Shown here piece after piece: positions 39,715 through 48,305 of a stretch of DNA of 48,312 nt (positions within the stretch are counted from its first letter, which is position 1; each line of letters starts with the position of its first letter). The translations under genes and the position numbers were made by a program. The DNA is taken from the NCBI GenBank assembly GCA_016176285.1, contig JACOXM010000009.1, positions 1 to 48,312 of the forward strand, written 5' to 3'. The notes under the pieces are model-generated. The model ran no database searches and had not been told where the DNA came from. It saw nothing but the letters and a program-made list of their open reading frames with translations. This stretch comes from Candidatus Giovannonibacteria bacterium. Its GTDB lineage: Bacteria; Patescibacteriota; Minisyncoccia; JACPKW01; UBA11713.

Positions 39715-41409
39715 ATGTCTGCGGAAGAATTGCGTAAAAAATTTCTGGAATTTTTCAAATCAAAAGGGCACGCGGTTGTGCCGTCTTCTTCGCTTTTGCC
39801 CGATGATCCGTCGGTACTTTTGACGACTGCGGGAATGCAGCAGTTTAAGAAATATTATACGGGCGAGGCCGATGCAATGCGCGATTTCGGATCAAAAAAT
39901 ACGGCTTCCGTCCAGAAATCATTCAGGACTTCCGATATAGATGAAGTAGGGGATGATTCCCACCTGACTTTTTTTGAGATGCTCGGCAATTTTTCTTTCA
40001 GCGGTTATTTCAAAAAAGAATCTATACAATACGCAGACGAATTTATTACAAAGGAACTCGGGGTGCCGATTTCTTTTGTAACTATTTTCGGAGGGACGGC
40101 CGAAGTTCCGAAAGATGAAGAATCCCGTGAGATTTGGAAATCTTTGGGCATTTCGGACATAAGGGAGATGGGGATGGAGGATAATTTTTGGGGGCCAACC
40201 GGAAACGAGGGGCCGTGCGGACCAACGACGGAAATATATTGCGAAAACAAAGCTGGTGGACGGGCGGAGATTTGGAATGTGGTCTTTAATGAATACTATA
40301 AAAAAGACGGCCGCTTGCAAAAATTAAAAAATTCGGGGGTTGATACGGGTATGGGTTTGGAACGGCTCGCGATGATCGTGCAAAATAAAAAAAATATTTT
40401 CGAGACAGATTTATTTTCTTCACTTATGGAAATTCTTCCTGCGGAGATGGATATTAAAACAAAAAGAATTGCCGCAGATCATTCGCGGGCAATATCTTTT
40501 TTGGTTTCCGACGGAGTTGCGCCCTCGAACAAGGAAGCTGGATATGTTTTAAGGAGGCTCATGCGGCGCCTCATAAGTTACGGCACCGGAAAAGAAAGCC
40601 AGTTATTCAAGGAGATTGTTGCCAATTACGGCGGTTTTTATCCCGAGCTTAATCTGGAAAAAATCCTCCCCGTTTTTAATCAGGAAAATGAAAAATTTTC
40701 TCGGACTTTGAGTTCGGGAATTAAGGAACTTTCTAAATTTCAAAGCATCGATGCAAAGGCTGCATTTAAACTTTATGAAAGCTATGGGCTACCTTTCGAA
40801 GTAATCAAGGAATATGAAGACGGGGAGCGCGCAAAAAATTTGACTCGCGAGGCTTTTGAGGATGAATTTAGAAAACATCAGGAAATTTCGCGCGCCGGAC
40901 AGGAGAAAAAATTTGGCGGGCATGGACTTCTACTGGATACCGGAGAATTGAAAGCAAAAGATGCCGAAGAGCTAAAAAAAGTTACGCGGCTTCACACGGC
41001 GACACATCTTCTTCAGGCGGCCTTGAGAAAAGTATTAGGGGATGAGGTGTCGCAGAAAGGTTCCGATATAACTTCCGAAAGGACGCGCTTTGATTTCAGT
41101 TTTCCGAGAAAATTAACTCCGGAGGAAATAAAAAAAGTCGAGGAACTGGTAAATTCCGTTATTTCCGAAGGTTTCAATGTTCAAGTCGAAGAAATGGATT
41201 TGGAAGAAGCCAAGAAAAGCGGAGCTCTTTATTTTTTCAAAGAAAAATATCCTTCGCGCGTCAAAGTATACAGCGTTGGGTCATTTTCAAAAGAGCTTTG
41301 CGGCGGTCCTCACGTTCCAAACACATCGGAAGTCGGGAAATTTGCTATAATAAAAGAAGAGGGAATCGCTTCCGGCGTGCGAAGGATACGCGCGGAGGTA
41401 ATGCCATAA
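39715..41409 (+). CDS. alaS: Alanyl-tRNA synthetase, short form
   Basis: 564 residues versus about 875 in E. coli. Class II catalytic core at 1-240 with TFFEMLGNFSFSGYF (motif 2 region), GPTGNEGPCGPTTEIY and motif 3 GVDTGMGLERL; tRNA-recognition helical region to about 400; editing domain with zinc-type ligands His427/His431 (LHTATHLL) and Cys529/His533 (ELCGGPHVPNTSE). The N-terminal catalytic region is also trimmed and the whole C-terminal C-Ala oligomerisation domain is missing. The stop overlaps the next ATG by one base. Confidence 0.94.
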   Translation: MSAEELRKKFLEFFKSKGHAVVPSSSLLPDDPSVLLTTAGMQQFKKYYTGEADAMRDFGSKNTASVQKSFRTSDIDEVGDDSHLTFFEMLGNFSFSGYFKKESIQYADEFITKELGVPISFVTIFGGTAEVPKDEESREIWKSLGISDIREMGMEDNFWGPTGNEGPCGPTTEIYCENKAGGRAEIWNVVFNEYYKKDGRLQKLKNSGVDTGMGLERLAMIVQNKKNIFETDLFSSLMEILPAEMDIKTKRIAADHSRAISFLVSDGVAPSNKEAGYVLRRLMRRLISYGTGKESQLFKEIVANYGGFYPELNLEKILPVFNQENEKFSRTLSSGIKELSKFQSIDAKAAFKLYESYGLPFEVIKEYEDGERAKNLTREAFEDEFRKHQEISRAGQEKKFGGHGLLLDTGELKAKDAEELKKVTRLHTATHLLQAALRKVLGDEVSQKGSDITSERTRFDFSFPRKLTPEEIKKVEELVNSVISEGFNVQVEEMDLEEAKKSGALYFFKEKYPSRVKVYSVGSFSKELCGGPHVPNTSEVGKFAIIKEEGIASGVRRIRAEVMP

Positions 41410-42599
41410 TGATTTTTTCGAAAAAAAAAGAATCAAAAAATATATTGGTTGTGGATATCGGAAGCTCTTCCGTAAATTATTTTGTTTTTGCGTCTAAACC
41501 TAATAATGAAATAACGGAATTTTCCGGCATTATCCATTCCCGCCTCCCGCTCCTTGAAAATCCAGAGTTTAAGCATATTGAACGCCATGTCAAGAAGGCG
41601 CTCGGCGAGGCTTCACAGGAACTTCAAAAGAAAAATAAAAATGTGAAACTCGATGCGATATATGTAGTCGTTTCCGCCCCTTGGTATTTATGCGAAACAA
41701 AATTTGTTAAAATTTCGCGACGCGAAAAATTTAAAATCACGAGCGATTTATTAAACAAACTTATGGCGGAAGAAATTGAATTATTTAAAAGAAAATCATC
41801 GGAGAAATTTTCTACTAAGTATGAGGAGGTGGAAATTGTGGAGTATGAGTCAATGCGATTCATCGTTAATGGGTATCCGATAAAAAATCCCTTCGGAAAA
41901 AAAGTTCAGGAACTGGAAGTTTCCATATATTTAAGCGCCGTCCTCAGGAGCTTTAAGGGCGACCTCGAAGATATTTTGAGACATTTTTTCGGGGGAGTTG
42001 AAATAAAAATTGTCACCGAACCCTACCCGCTTTTTCTGATATTATCGGAAATATTGAATACGGACGAAGGATTTATTGTTGTTGATGTTGGCGGGGAAGT
42101 TACGGAAGTATATCTTGTTCAAAAGGGGATTTTAGAAAATGTAAAAACTTTTATATGGGGCGGAAATCTGGTTGTGAGGAGGCTTGCCTCGCTTTTGGAC
42201 TTGAATCTAGGTGAAGCATCTTCTCTTTTCAAGTTAAGCAGTAATGGCGAGCTTAAGCCGGATACTAACGGAAAAATTACCAAAGCCGTAGAGGGGATTT
42301 GTTCGCAGTGGCAAAATTTACTTGCCCAGTCGCTCTCGGGTCTAAGGAAAAACTCACCATTGCCGCAGACCCTTGTCTTATTGGGAGGGGTTGCGGGAAG
42401 CGAGGTGTTGAAGGGATGCGCGAACTCGACCGACTTCGCATCATTTACAATTTTAGGAAAGCCTTTTAATATTGTAACTTTCAAGCCTGAAAATTTTGAC
42501 GGAAGGGTGCCTCTGGCCGGGATCGACCGTAAAGATCCTCAAATGACGCTCCCATTATTATTAGCTTTAAGCGCTTCAAAATATGCCTGGAAAAAATAA
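41409..42599 (+). CDS. Actin-like ATPase, FtsA/PilM type
   Basis: 396 residues from ATG at 41409, which gives the actin-fold start NILVVDIGSSSVNYFVF (phosphate 1). The phosphate 2 loop is GFIVVDVGGEVTEVYLV near residue 220, and LVLLGGVAGSEVL near 345 fits the adenosine motif. The insert between residues 60 and 190 is compatible with the extra subdomain of FtsA/PilM proteins. Which of the two it is cannot be decided; the next gene codes for a single-pass membrane partner, which favours a PilM-like scaffold. It overlaps that gene by 17 bases. Confidence 0.65.
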   Translation: MIFSKKKESKNILVVDIGSSSVNYFVFASKPNNEITEFSGIIHSRLPLLENPEFKHIERHVKKALGEASQELQKKNKNVKLDAIYVVVSAPWYLCETKFVKISRREKFKITSDLLNKLMAEEIELFKRKSSEKFSTKYEEVEIVEYESMRFIVNGYPIKNPFGKKVQELEVSIYLSAVLRSFKGDLEDILRHFFGGVEIKIVTEPYPLFLILSEILNTDEGFIVVDVGGEVTEVYLVQKGILENVKTFIWGGNLVVRRLASLLDLNLGEASSLFKLSSNGELKPDTNGKITKAVEGICSQWQNLLAQSLSGLRKNSPLPQTLVLLGGVAGSEVLKGCANSTDFASFTILGKPFNIVTFKPENFDGRVPLAGIDRKDPQMTLPLLLALSASKYAWKK

Positions 42600-43893
42600 A
42601 ATAGAAAAAGATCCCGCTTCAGGGAAGCCGGTCTTGAGGGATATAGTTTCCAAAAAGCCGCGACCTGCCCTGCCGCCGAGAATTACAAAGCAAGTTTTCC
42701 CCGAAACCCCGATAACCATAAGGAAGGAGGAGAAGAAAAAAATTCCTTTCAAAATTAAAATTGGAAAATGGTTTTATATTGCGGGGGTCATTGTTATAAC
42801 TTTTTTTATAGCAGCCCTGGCCACTAGAGCTTTTTCCCGTGCGGAAATTATTTTAACTCCGCGGCAGGAATTCATTGATGCGGAGGAGGCGTTGGGCGCG
42901 TCCGCGGACTCTATCGAGGATTTATCCCTGGAGGCAGTTACCTTGGAAGATGAAATAACGGAATCCGGCCCTACGGAAACTTCAAAAGACGGGGAAGGTA
43001 AATCTTCCGGGCAGGTTATTATTTATAATGCTTTCTCCCAAACGCCGCAGGTGCTCGTAGCAAATACGCGGCTGGAATCGTCTGGGAAAATTTTTCGCAT
43101 AAAAAACCAGGTAAAAATTCCTGCGGCAACAAGCCAGAATGGAAAGTTGATTCCCGGAAGCATTGAAACTACGATTTATGCGGAGAAGCCTGGGCCGGAT
43201 TATAATATCGGGCTTGCTGATTTTACTATTCCCGGATTTAGGGGAACGCCGAAGTATGAAAAGTTTTATGCCAGGTCAAAAACTGCAATAGGCGGGGGTT
43301 TTTCCGGCGCTTCAAAGATTGTGACCCCGGACAGCGTGGAAGCTCTTATGACCAAGGCGCAAGAGAGCTTAAAAAATAAATTGAGGGAGAAAATCGCTCG
43401 CGATCTTCCGAGGGGAATTTTTCTTCCCGAGGGTGCCGTCGAAATTAAAATGGAACTTCTAGAGGTGGACCCGCCAATTAACTCCCAAGCAGATAATTTT
43501 AAGATCAAAGCTAGGGGAACGCTTCGGGCCTTGGTGCTTGAAAGGGAAGAAATTTCGAAAGTTCTTTCGGATAAGTATTTAAACCTGAAAGAATCGGAGA
43601 AAACGGATATTGCGAACTTGGAAAAGCTTGATGTGCGGATTTCCGGGCTGGATTTTGAAAATAAAAAAATGAACGTCAAGATTTCCGGAAAAGCTCATTT
43701 TGTATGGCTGATAGACGAGGATTCCCTGAAAAATGATCTTTTAGGAGCGTCAAAGGGGATTAGGGAACAGGTCTTTAGAAACTACTCCGGGATTGAGCGC
43801 GCCGAGATAGACTTCAGTCCGGGTTGGTGGAGGTTTTTCCCGAAAGACAAGCAAAAAATTGAAATAACCACTATTTTAAAAGAGAACCCTTGA
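42583..43893 (+). CDS. Single-pass membrane protein with large extracytoplasmic part
   Basis: 436 residues: a basic, proline-containing cytosolic region at 1-60, one membrane helix at about 62-81, then 350 residues outside. The outer part has beta-rich segments (VIIYNAFSQTPQVLVANTRL, TIYAEKPGPDYNIGLADFTI) resembling domains annotated in CPR genomes as baseplate-J/gp47-like; the match is by eye. Coupled to an actin-like ATPase gene, it has the topology of a PilN-like or divisome partner. Confidence 0.55.
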   Translation: MPGKNKIEKDPASGKPVLRDIVSKKPRPALPPRITKQVFPETPITIRKEEKKKIPFKIKIGKWFYIAGVIVITFFIAALATRAFSRAEIILTPRQEFIDAEEALGASADSIEDLSLEAVTLEDEITESGPTETSKDGEGKSSGQVIIYNAFSQTPQVLVANTRLESSGKIFRIKNQVKIPAATSQNGKLIPGSIETTIYAEKPGPDYNIGLADFTIPGFRGTPKYEKFYARSKTAIGGGFSGASKIVTPDSVEALMTKAQESLKNKLREKIARDLPRGIFLPEGAVEIKMELLEVDPPINSQADNFKIKARGTLRALVLEREEISKVLSDKYLNLKESEKTDIANLEKLDVRISGLDFENKKMNVKISGKAHFVWLIDEDSLKNDLLGASKGIREQVFRNYSGIERAEIDFSPGWWRFFPKDKQKIEITTILKENP

Positions 43894-43918
43894 CGTTTTT
43901 ATATGCAGGAATTACAAT
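43890..43918 (+). promoter_or_regulatory. Promoter of the infA-rpsI operon (TTGACG-17-TACAAT)
   Basis: TTGACG at 43890-43895, a 17-base spacer and TACAAT at 43913-43918; both hexamers match consensus at five of six positions. The infA ATG is 16 bases beyond, giving a leader of about ten bases. It overlaps the end of the upstream gene. Confidence 0.75.
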
Positions 43919-43934
43919 GTAATGGCAGCTTTTG

Positions 43935-44153
43935 ATGTCGGAAAATAAGAATAAAATTATTATTCAGGGACAGGTCCAGGAAGCTCTGCCAAACGCCACC
44001 TTCAAAGTGATATTGGATGACGGCAGAGAAATCCTAGCGCATCTCGCAGGCAAGATGCGTCTTTTTTACATAAGGGTGTTAGTTGGGGATAAGGTTAAAG
44101 TGGAACTTTCCCCCTACGATGGAACAAAGGGACGCATAATCCAACGGCTATAA
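43935..44153 (+). CDS. infA: Translation initiation factor IF-1
   Basis: 72 residues, OB-fold: [30 protein letters not shown], and [13 protein letters not shown] are diagnostic. Binds the 30S A site during initiation. ATG at 43935 is used; a TTG just before it would add only one residue. First gene of the translation operon. Confidence 0.94.
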   Translation: MSENKNKIIIQGQVQEALPNATFKVILDDGREILAHLAGKMRLFYIRVLVGDKVKVELSPYDGTKGRIIQRL

Positions 44154-44155
44154 TT

Positions 44156-44269
44156 ATGAAAGTAAGAGCTTCGGTAAAGAAAATTTGCAATTCATGCAAA
44201 GTAGTTCGCAGGCGCGGACGCTTATACGTAATATGTGCGAATAAAAAGCATAAACAAAGACAAGGATAA
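44156..44269 (+). CDS. rpmJ: 50S ribosomal protein L36
   Basis: 37 residues, [20 protein letters not shown] with the zinc-binding cysteines and histidine (C-x2-C ... C ... H) and a basic C-terminus ending KHKQRQG. It starts two bases after infA; infA-rpmJ-rpsM is the conserved order. Confidence 0.96.
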   Translation: MKVRASVKKICNSCKVVRRRGRLYVICANKKHKQRQG

Positions 44270-44281
44270 ATATTAAATATT

Positions 44282-44665
44282 ATGAGGATTGCCGGCACAA
44301 ATATTCCTGACAACAAGCGCTTGGAAATAGCGCTTACTTATATTTATGGAATCGGCAGGACTTCAGCGGCGAGAATTTTAGATAAGGCCGGAGTTCCGCC
44401 CGAGAAACATTCAAAAGATTTAAAGGGTGAAGAAATTAATAGGTTGCGCGAGGAGCTCGAAAAAAATTACAAAGTCGAGGGTGAATTAAGAAGAGAAATT
44501 ATTTTACATATTAAGCGCTTGAGGGATATCGGTTCATATCGTGGAATGAGACATTCTAGGGGACTTCCGGCGCGGGGGCAGAGGACAAAAACAAATTCCA
44601 GAACGCGCAGGGGAAATGTACGCAAGACCATGGGTTCGGGGAAGAGGAAATTAGATAAGAAATAA
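44282..44665 (+). CDS. rpsM: 30S ribosomal protein S13
   Basis: 127 residues. [32 protein letters not shown] and the C-terminal [20 protein letters not shown] block identify it. Head protein of the small subunit contacting the P-site tRNA through its basic tail. Confidence 0.97.
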   Translation: MRIAGTNIPDNKRLEIALTYIYGIGRTSAARILDKAGVPPEKHSKDLKGEEINRLREELEKNYKVEGELRREIILHIKRLRDIGSYRGMRHSRGLPARGQRTKTNSRTRRGNVRKTMGSGKRKLDKK

Positions 44666-44669
44666 AGAT

Positions 44670-45098
44670 ATGGGTAAGAAAAGAATTATTCAAAAAGCGG
44701 ATACGCAGGCAGACAATTCAAGGGCGCACGCCGCTAAGCTTCCAAAAAAGAAACTAGAGTTCGGAGTTTTGAATATTCTTTCGACATACAATAATACTGT
44801 TATTTCTTTGACTGACAAGGAAGGAAACGTAATACTTTCTTCATCGTGCGGAGCCTTAGGGTTTAAGGGTGCTAGAAAGGGAACACCTTATGCCGCGTCG
44901 AAGGTATCAGAGCTCATAGCGGAAAAAGCAAAATTAATCGGCTTGAAAGAAGTGGGAATTAAAGTCAGGGGAATCGGCTCTGGAAGGGAGTCCGCGATAC
45001 GCACATTTGCTTCCAAGGGTTTTGAAATCAGGTCAATAAAAGATTTGACCCCGGTGCCCCATAACGGGCCGAAGCCCCCTAAACCAAGAAGAGTGTAA
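44670..45098 (+). CDS. rpsK: 30S ribosomal protein S11
   Basis: 142 residues. NILSTYNNTVISLTDKEGNV, CGALGFKGARKGTPYAA and the C-terminal DLTPVPHNGPKPPKPRRV match the family; the normally conserved cysteine in HNGC is proline here. Platform protein of the small subunit. Confidence 0.97.
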   Translation: MGKKRIIQKADTQADNSRAHAAKLPKKKLEFGVLNILSTYNNTVISLTDKEGNVILSSSCGALGFKGARKGTPYAASKVSELIAEKAKLIGLKEVGIKVRGIGSGRESAIRTFASKGFEIRSIKDLTPVPHNGPKPPKPRRV

Positions 45099-45102
45099 AG
45101 AT

Positions 45103-45714
45103 ATGAGAATTTCATGTAAAATTTGCAGGCGTTTTGGAGTATCAATATGCGGCAGAGAAAAATGCGCCTTTAAAAGAAAACCTTATCCGCCGGGCGAGCA
45201 CGGAAAATCTTCGAAATATCCGAGAAATGTTTCCGAATACGGAGTGCAGTTGAAGGAAAAACAGAAACTGAAGTTTTTTTATAATCTTCGCGAAACTCAA
45301 TTTAGCAATTATGTAAGGGAGGCGGAAAAGAGATCCGGCGACAGCGCAGAGAATCTCATGGCAATTCTAGAATTAAGGCTTGATAACGCTGTTTATCGCT
45401 TGGGCTTTGCAAACTCAAGAACACAGGCGCGCCAAGCCGTGGGTCATGGGCATTTTCATGTTAATGGACGGCGGGTTAACATTCCTTCGTTCCGGCTGAA
45501 GAAGGGCGACAAGATATCGGTCAAGCCGCAAAGCGTAGGAAGGGGCATTTTCAAGGATATGGATATTTATCTAAAAAAATACAACCCGCCGGGCTGGCTT
45601 TTGTTAGACAAAGAAAAGAAAGAGGGGGAGGTTTCCCGTTTGCCGAAGATGAATGAAGACAGCCTCGCCTCGCACGTAAATTTGAAATCCATAATAGAAT
45701 TTTATTCGAGGTAA
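45103..45714 (+). CDS. rpsD: 30S ribosomal protein S4
   Basis: 203 residues. The N-terminus keeps a zinc-type cysteine cluster (CKICRRFG and CGREKC); the S4 RNA-binding domain contains LDNAVYRLGFANSRTQARQ and GHFHVNGRRVNIPS. Primary 16S rRNA-binding protein. It follows rpsK by four bases. Confidence 0.96.
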   Translation: MRISCKICRRFGVSICGREKCAFKRKPYPPGEHGKSSKYPRNVSEYGVQLKEKQKLKFFYNLRETQFSNYVREAEKRSGDSAENLMAILELRLDNAVYRLGFANSRTQARQAVGHGHFHVNGRRVNIPSFRLKKGDKISVKPQSVGRGIFKDMDIYLKKYNPPGWLLLDKEKKEGEVSRLPKMNEDSLASHVNLKSIIEFYSR

Positions 45715-45746
45715 TTTTTATTAGTTTAATGGTTAATGATTGAGTT

Positions 45747-46727
45747 ATGAACTATACCATTTCAATACCTTCACGAATCAGGACGGTTTCGGAGGAGGAA
45801 AATAAAGGAGTTTATGAAATCGATGCGCTGCACCCGGGTTATGGGCATACCATTGGAAACAGTTTACGCAGAGTGCTCTTGTCATCTCTTCCAGGGACAG
45901 CGATAACGCGGGTAAAAATTCAGGGAGTTTCCCATGAGTTTTCCGCGATTACGGACGTAAAAGAAGACGTAATATCTTTAGTGCTCAATTTGAAGCAGGT
46001 TCGTCTTTTGATGCACACTGACGAGCCGCAAAAAATAACCCTTTCGGCGAAAGGAATAAAAAAGGTAACCGCTGGCGATTTCGAAGCGCCGACGCAGGTG
46101 GAAATTATGAACAAGGATCTGGAGATTGCAAATTTAACTTCTAAAACTTCCGAACTGAACATCGAAGCGACAGTTGAAAGGGGGCTTGGGTATGTTCCGA
46201 GGGAAGTGCTTGAAAAAGAGAAAGTTGATGTCGGTACGCTTACAATTGACGCGATTTTTACACCGATAAGAAAAGTAAATTATGAAGTGGAAAACATGCG
46301 CGTAGGCGACAGGACGGACTACAATAGGTTGAGAATTTCGATACAAACGGACGGAACGATCGCACCCAGAAAAGCTATAGAGGATAGCGTAAATATTATA
46401 ATTAAACAGCTTCAATCTTTGATTTTTATTGAGCCAAGCCTCGCGCTGGAAGAAAGAGAGGGTGTCGCGCTTGAAGCCCAGCCTGCAATGCAAAGTTCGG
46501 TTGGCAGCGATGAGTCTTCATCGGAAGATCCTCTCAAGGTACATATCGAAGACCTTGAACTTTCGGCAAGAACACAAAACGCGCTTTCGGGCGCCAGTAT
46601 TCGTACTGTTGGCGGGCTTGTTAAGAAAACGCGTGAAGATCTTTTGAATATGCCGGGGGTTGGTTCGAAGGCGGTTGAGGAAATTGAAGAAGCTTTGTCG
46701 AGATTAGGTTTGTCGCTAAAAGTTTAA
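45747..46727 (+). CDS. rpoA: RNA polymerase subunit alpha
   Basis: 326 residues. The N-terminal assembly domain has LHPGYGHTIGNSLRRVLLSS; the C-terminal domain (about 260-326) has the helix-hairpin-helix LNMPGVGSKAVEEIEEAL used for promoter UP elements and activators. Both domains and the linker are complete. Placed between rpsD and rplQ as in most bacteria. Confidence 0.97.
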   Translation: MNYTISIPSRIRTVSEEENKGVYEIDALHPGYGHTIGNSLRRVLLSSLPGTAITRVKIQGVSHEFSAITDVKEDVISLVLNLKQVRLLMHTDEPQKITLSAKGIKKVTAGDFEAPTQVEIMNKDLEIANLTSKTSELNIEATVERGLGYVPREVLEKEKVDVGTLTIDAIFTPIRKVNYEVENMRVGDRTDYNRLRISIQTDGTIAPRKAIEDSVNIIIKQLQSLIFIEPSLALEEREGVALEAQPAMQSSVGSDESSSEDPLKVHIEDLELSARTQNALSGASIRTVGGLVKKTREDLLNMPGVGSKAVEEIEEALSRLGLSLKV

Positions 46728-46729
46728 AC

Positions 46730-47080
46730 ATGAGGCACCAAAAGAAGGGAAGGAAATTTGGCAGGGTAAGGAAAGTCAGGCGGGCGCTAGTTAAGTCCCT
46801 TCTGCATTCTTTGGTTATGCGTGAAAAAATAAAAACTACTGAAGCGAAGGCGAAAGAAATCCGCCCGATGATGGAAAAACTTGTAACCAAGTCAAGAAAA
46901 GGAAACATTGCTTCAGCGAGAGAAATTATAAAAGTGATCCCCGACAAAAGGGCGGCGAAAAAGTTAATTTCAATTATCGCGCCGAAGTATGCCGATCGCC
47001 GCGGGGGGTATACCAGAATTATCAAATTAGGAAAAAGAAAATCTGATCAGGCCCCGATGGTTCTGATCGAGTTTGTATAA
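46730..47080 (+). CDS. rplQ: 50S ribosomal protein L17
   Basis: 116 residues. MRHQKKGRKFGR, ALVKSLLHSLVMREKIKTTE and GGYTRIIKLGKRKSDQAPM are diagnostic. Two bases after rpoA. Confidence 0.96.
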   Translation: MRHQKKGRKFGRVRKVRRALVKSLLHSLVMREKIKTTEAKAKEIRPMMEKLVTKSRKGNIASAREIIKVIPDKRAAKKLISIIAPKYADRRGGYTRIIKLGKRKSDQAPMVLIEFV

Positions 47081-47081
47081 C

Positions 47082-47426
47082 ATGAAAGAAGAAATTACTT
47101 TAGATGTAAAAGGAAAGTCGTTGGGACGCGCCGCTTCGGAAGCCGCTGTTTTGCTTCGTGGAAAAAATCTGCCTGACTTTGAGCCGAGAATACGTCCCAC
47201 GAGGCATCTTACGATAAAAAATGTTAAAGGCCTTAGCATTCATCCTACAAAGTTCAGGACTAAAGTTTATAAGGATTATTCGGGCTATCCCGGCGGGCTT
47301 AAGGAAAGAAGCCTGAAAGAGCTTTGGCAGAAAAACCCCAGGGAAGTTTTTAAAAGAGCAGTATGGGGAATGCTCCCGAAGAACAGATCGAGGAAACACA
47401 TTATTAGCAACCTTAAATTTGAGTGA
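47082..47426 (+). CDS. rplM: 50S ribosomal protein L13 (short)
   Basis: 114 residues from ATG at 47082, about 28 fewer than the usual 142. The core is present (DVKGKSLGRAASEAAVLLRG, VYKDYSGYPGGLKERS, AVWGMLPKNRSRK); the N-terminal strand before the DAKGKxLGR block is abbreviated and the C-terminus is trimmed. Its TGA overlaps the rpsI ATG. Confidence 0.94.
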   Translation: MKEEITLDVKGKSLGRAASEAAVLLRGKNLPDFEPRIRPTRHLTIKNVKGLSIHPTKFRTKVYKDYSGYPGGLKERSLKELWQKNPREVFKRAVWGMLPKNRSRKHIISNLKFE

Positions 47427-47911
47427 TGCCTCCAAAGAAAAAAATTAGAGTTAAAGATTCGAAAAAGACAAAGGCGGAAGCGAGGGCAAAATCGGCCGAA
47501 AAAATTATAGCCGTGCCCGAGGGAAAATATGTAGAAGCCGTCGGGAGAAGGAAAACTTCCGTTGCGAGAGTCAGGATTTATCCCGGTACTCCTTTTGCGT
47601 TTGCTGTAAATCACAAACCGCATGAAGAATATTTCCCGACTTTCGAACTACGCAGTATTGTCGAAGCGCCGGTTTCCAAAACGAATTATCCAAAGAAATT
47701 TTCGGTGAGTGTGAGGGTAAACGGCGGGGGAATACATTCACAGGCGGAAGCTGTGCGGCACGGGATTTCCCGCGTGCTTGAAAAAATTGACCCCGTTCTC
47801 CGGAAGACTTTAAAGCCGCTAGGGTTCTTGAAACGAGACCCGAGGGCAAAAGAACGCCGCAAATTCGGCTTGAAGAAAGCCCGCAAAGCCCCGCAATGGG
47901 CGAAAAGGTAA
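47426..47911 (+). CDS. rpsI: 30S ribosomal protein S9
   Basis: 161 residues; the family is usually about 130. The core starts YVEAVGRRKTSVARVRIYPG; GGGIHSQAEAVRHGISR and the C-terminal KKARKAPQWAKR, whose tail reaches the P-site tRNA, are present. The extra 35 N-terminal residues are Lys/Ala-rich. ATG at 47426 overlaps the rplM stop. Last gene of the operon before a strong hairpin. Confidence 0.95.
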   Translation: MPPKKKIRVKDSKKTKAEARAKSAEKIIAVPEGKYVEAVGRRKTSVARVRIYPGTPFAFAVNHKPHEEYFPTFELRSIVEAPVSKTNYPKKFSVSVRVNGGGIHSQAEAVRHGISRVLEKIDPVLRKTLKPLGFLKRDPRAKERRKFGLKKARKAPQWAKR

Positions 47912-47927
47912 ACGAAATTCAGATTTG

Positions 47928-47955
47928 CAAAATAGCACCGTGCGGTGCTATTTTG
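47928..47955. terminator. Strong hairpin terminator of the translation operon
   Basis: CAAAATAGCACC, loop GTGC, GGTGCTATTTTG: 12 perfect pairs, with the T-rich end of the right arm (ATTTTG) serving as the U tract. The symmetry means it could stop transcription in either direction. Confidence 0.8.
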
Positions 47956-47982
47956 TATTAAAAGCTTTCATGGGAGGATTTT

Positions 47983-48231
47983 ATGGCCGTTTACTTTTAT
48001 GTGAGAGTGGATGAAATACTGGTTCCTTTGGAGTTTGGGATTTCGGCAGGGAGTTTGGTTTTTCGGGCGAGTATCGGTAAGGGGCAGCCGGGAGAAAAAG
48101 AGATTTGTGGTTTTCTTGATGGACTTCGCCGAGATCTTGTCAGCTTTCAGCACGAAGTCTACGAAAGAAACACTGACAAGGTGGGCGTGAATCTTGTCGA
48201 CGTCGTCCGGATTCAGCTCATTAAAAAGTAA
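47983..48231 (+). CDS. Small protein, 82 aa, unknown, SD-led
   Basis: Starts after a clear GGGAGG (47972-47977) five bases from the ATG. The product is a mixed beta/alpha protein without membrane segment or cysteine pair (one Cys), with strands such as VYFYVRVDEILVPLEF and a final NLVDVVRIQLIKK. No family recognised. It stands alone after the ribosomal-operon terminator, like the small genes at 37429 and 39370. Confidence 0.6.
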   Translation: MAVYFYVRVDEILVPLEFGISAGSLVFRASIGKGQPGEKEICGFLDGLRRDLVSFQHEVYERNTDKVGVNLVDVVRIQLIKK

Positions 48232-48257
48232 CTCGCATCATGGCTGGCAATTCTACA

Positions 48258-48286
48258 TTGCGGGCCTTTTAATTTTCTGATACACT
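48258..48286 (+). promoter_or_regulatory. Promoter of the next gene (TTGCGG-17-TACACT)
   Basis: TTGCGG at 48258-48263, a 17-base spacer and TACACT at 48281-48286 preceded by TGA (extended -10). It reads out of the window; the gene itself is not included. Confidence 0.65.
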
Positions 48287-48305
48287 GTTTAGTAAATTTG
48301 TTCGC

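Noticed and set aside
41298-41408. Upstream extension of the actin-like ATPase
   Set aside because: It lies entirely over the alaS 3' end, encodes an Arg/Ser-rich antisense-like tail, and the ATG at 41409 gives the canonical fold start.
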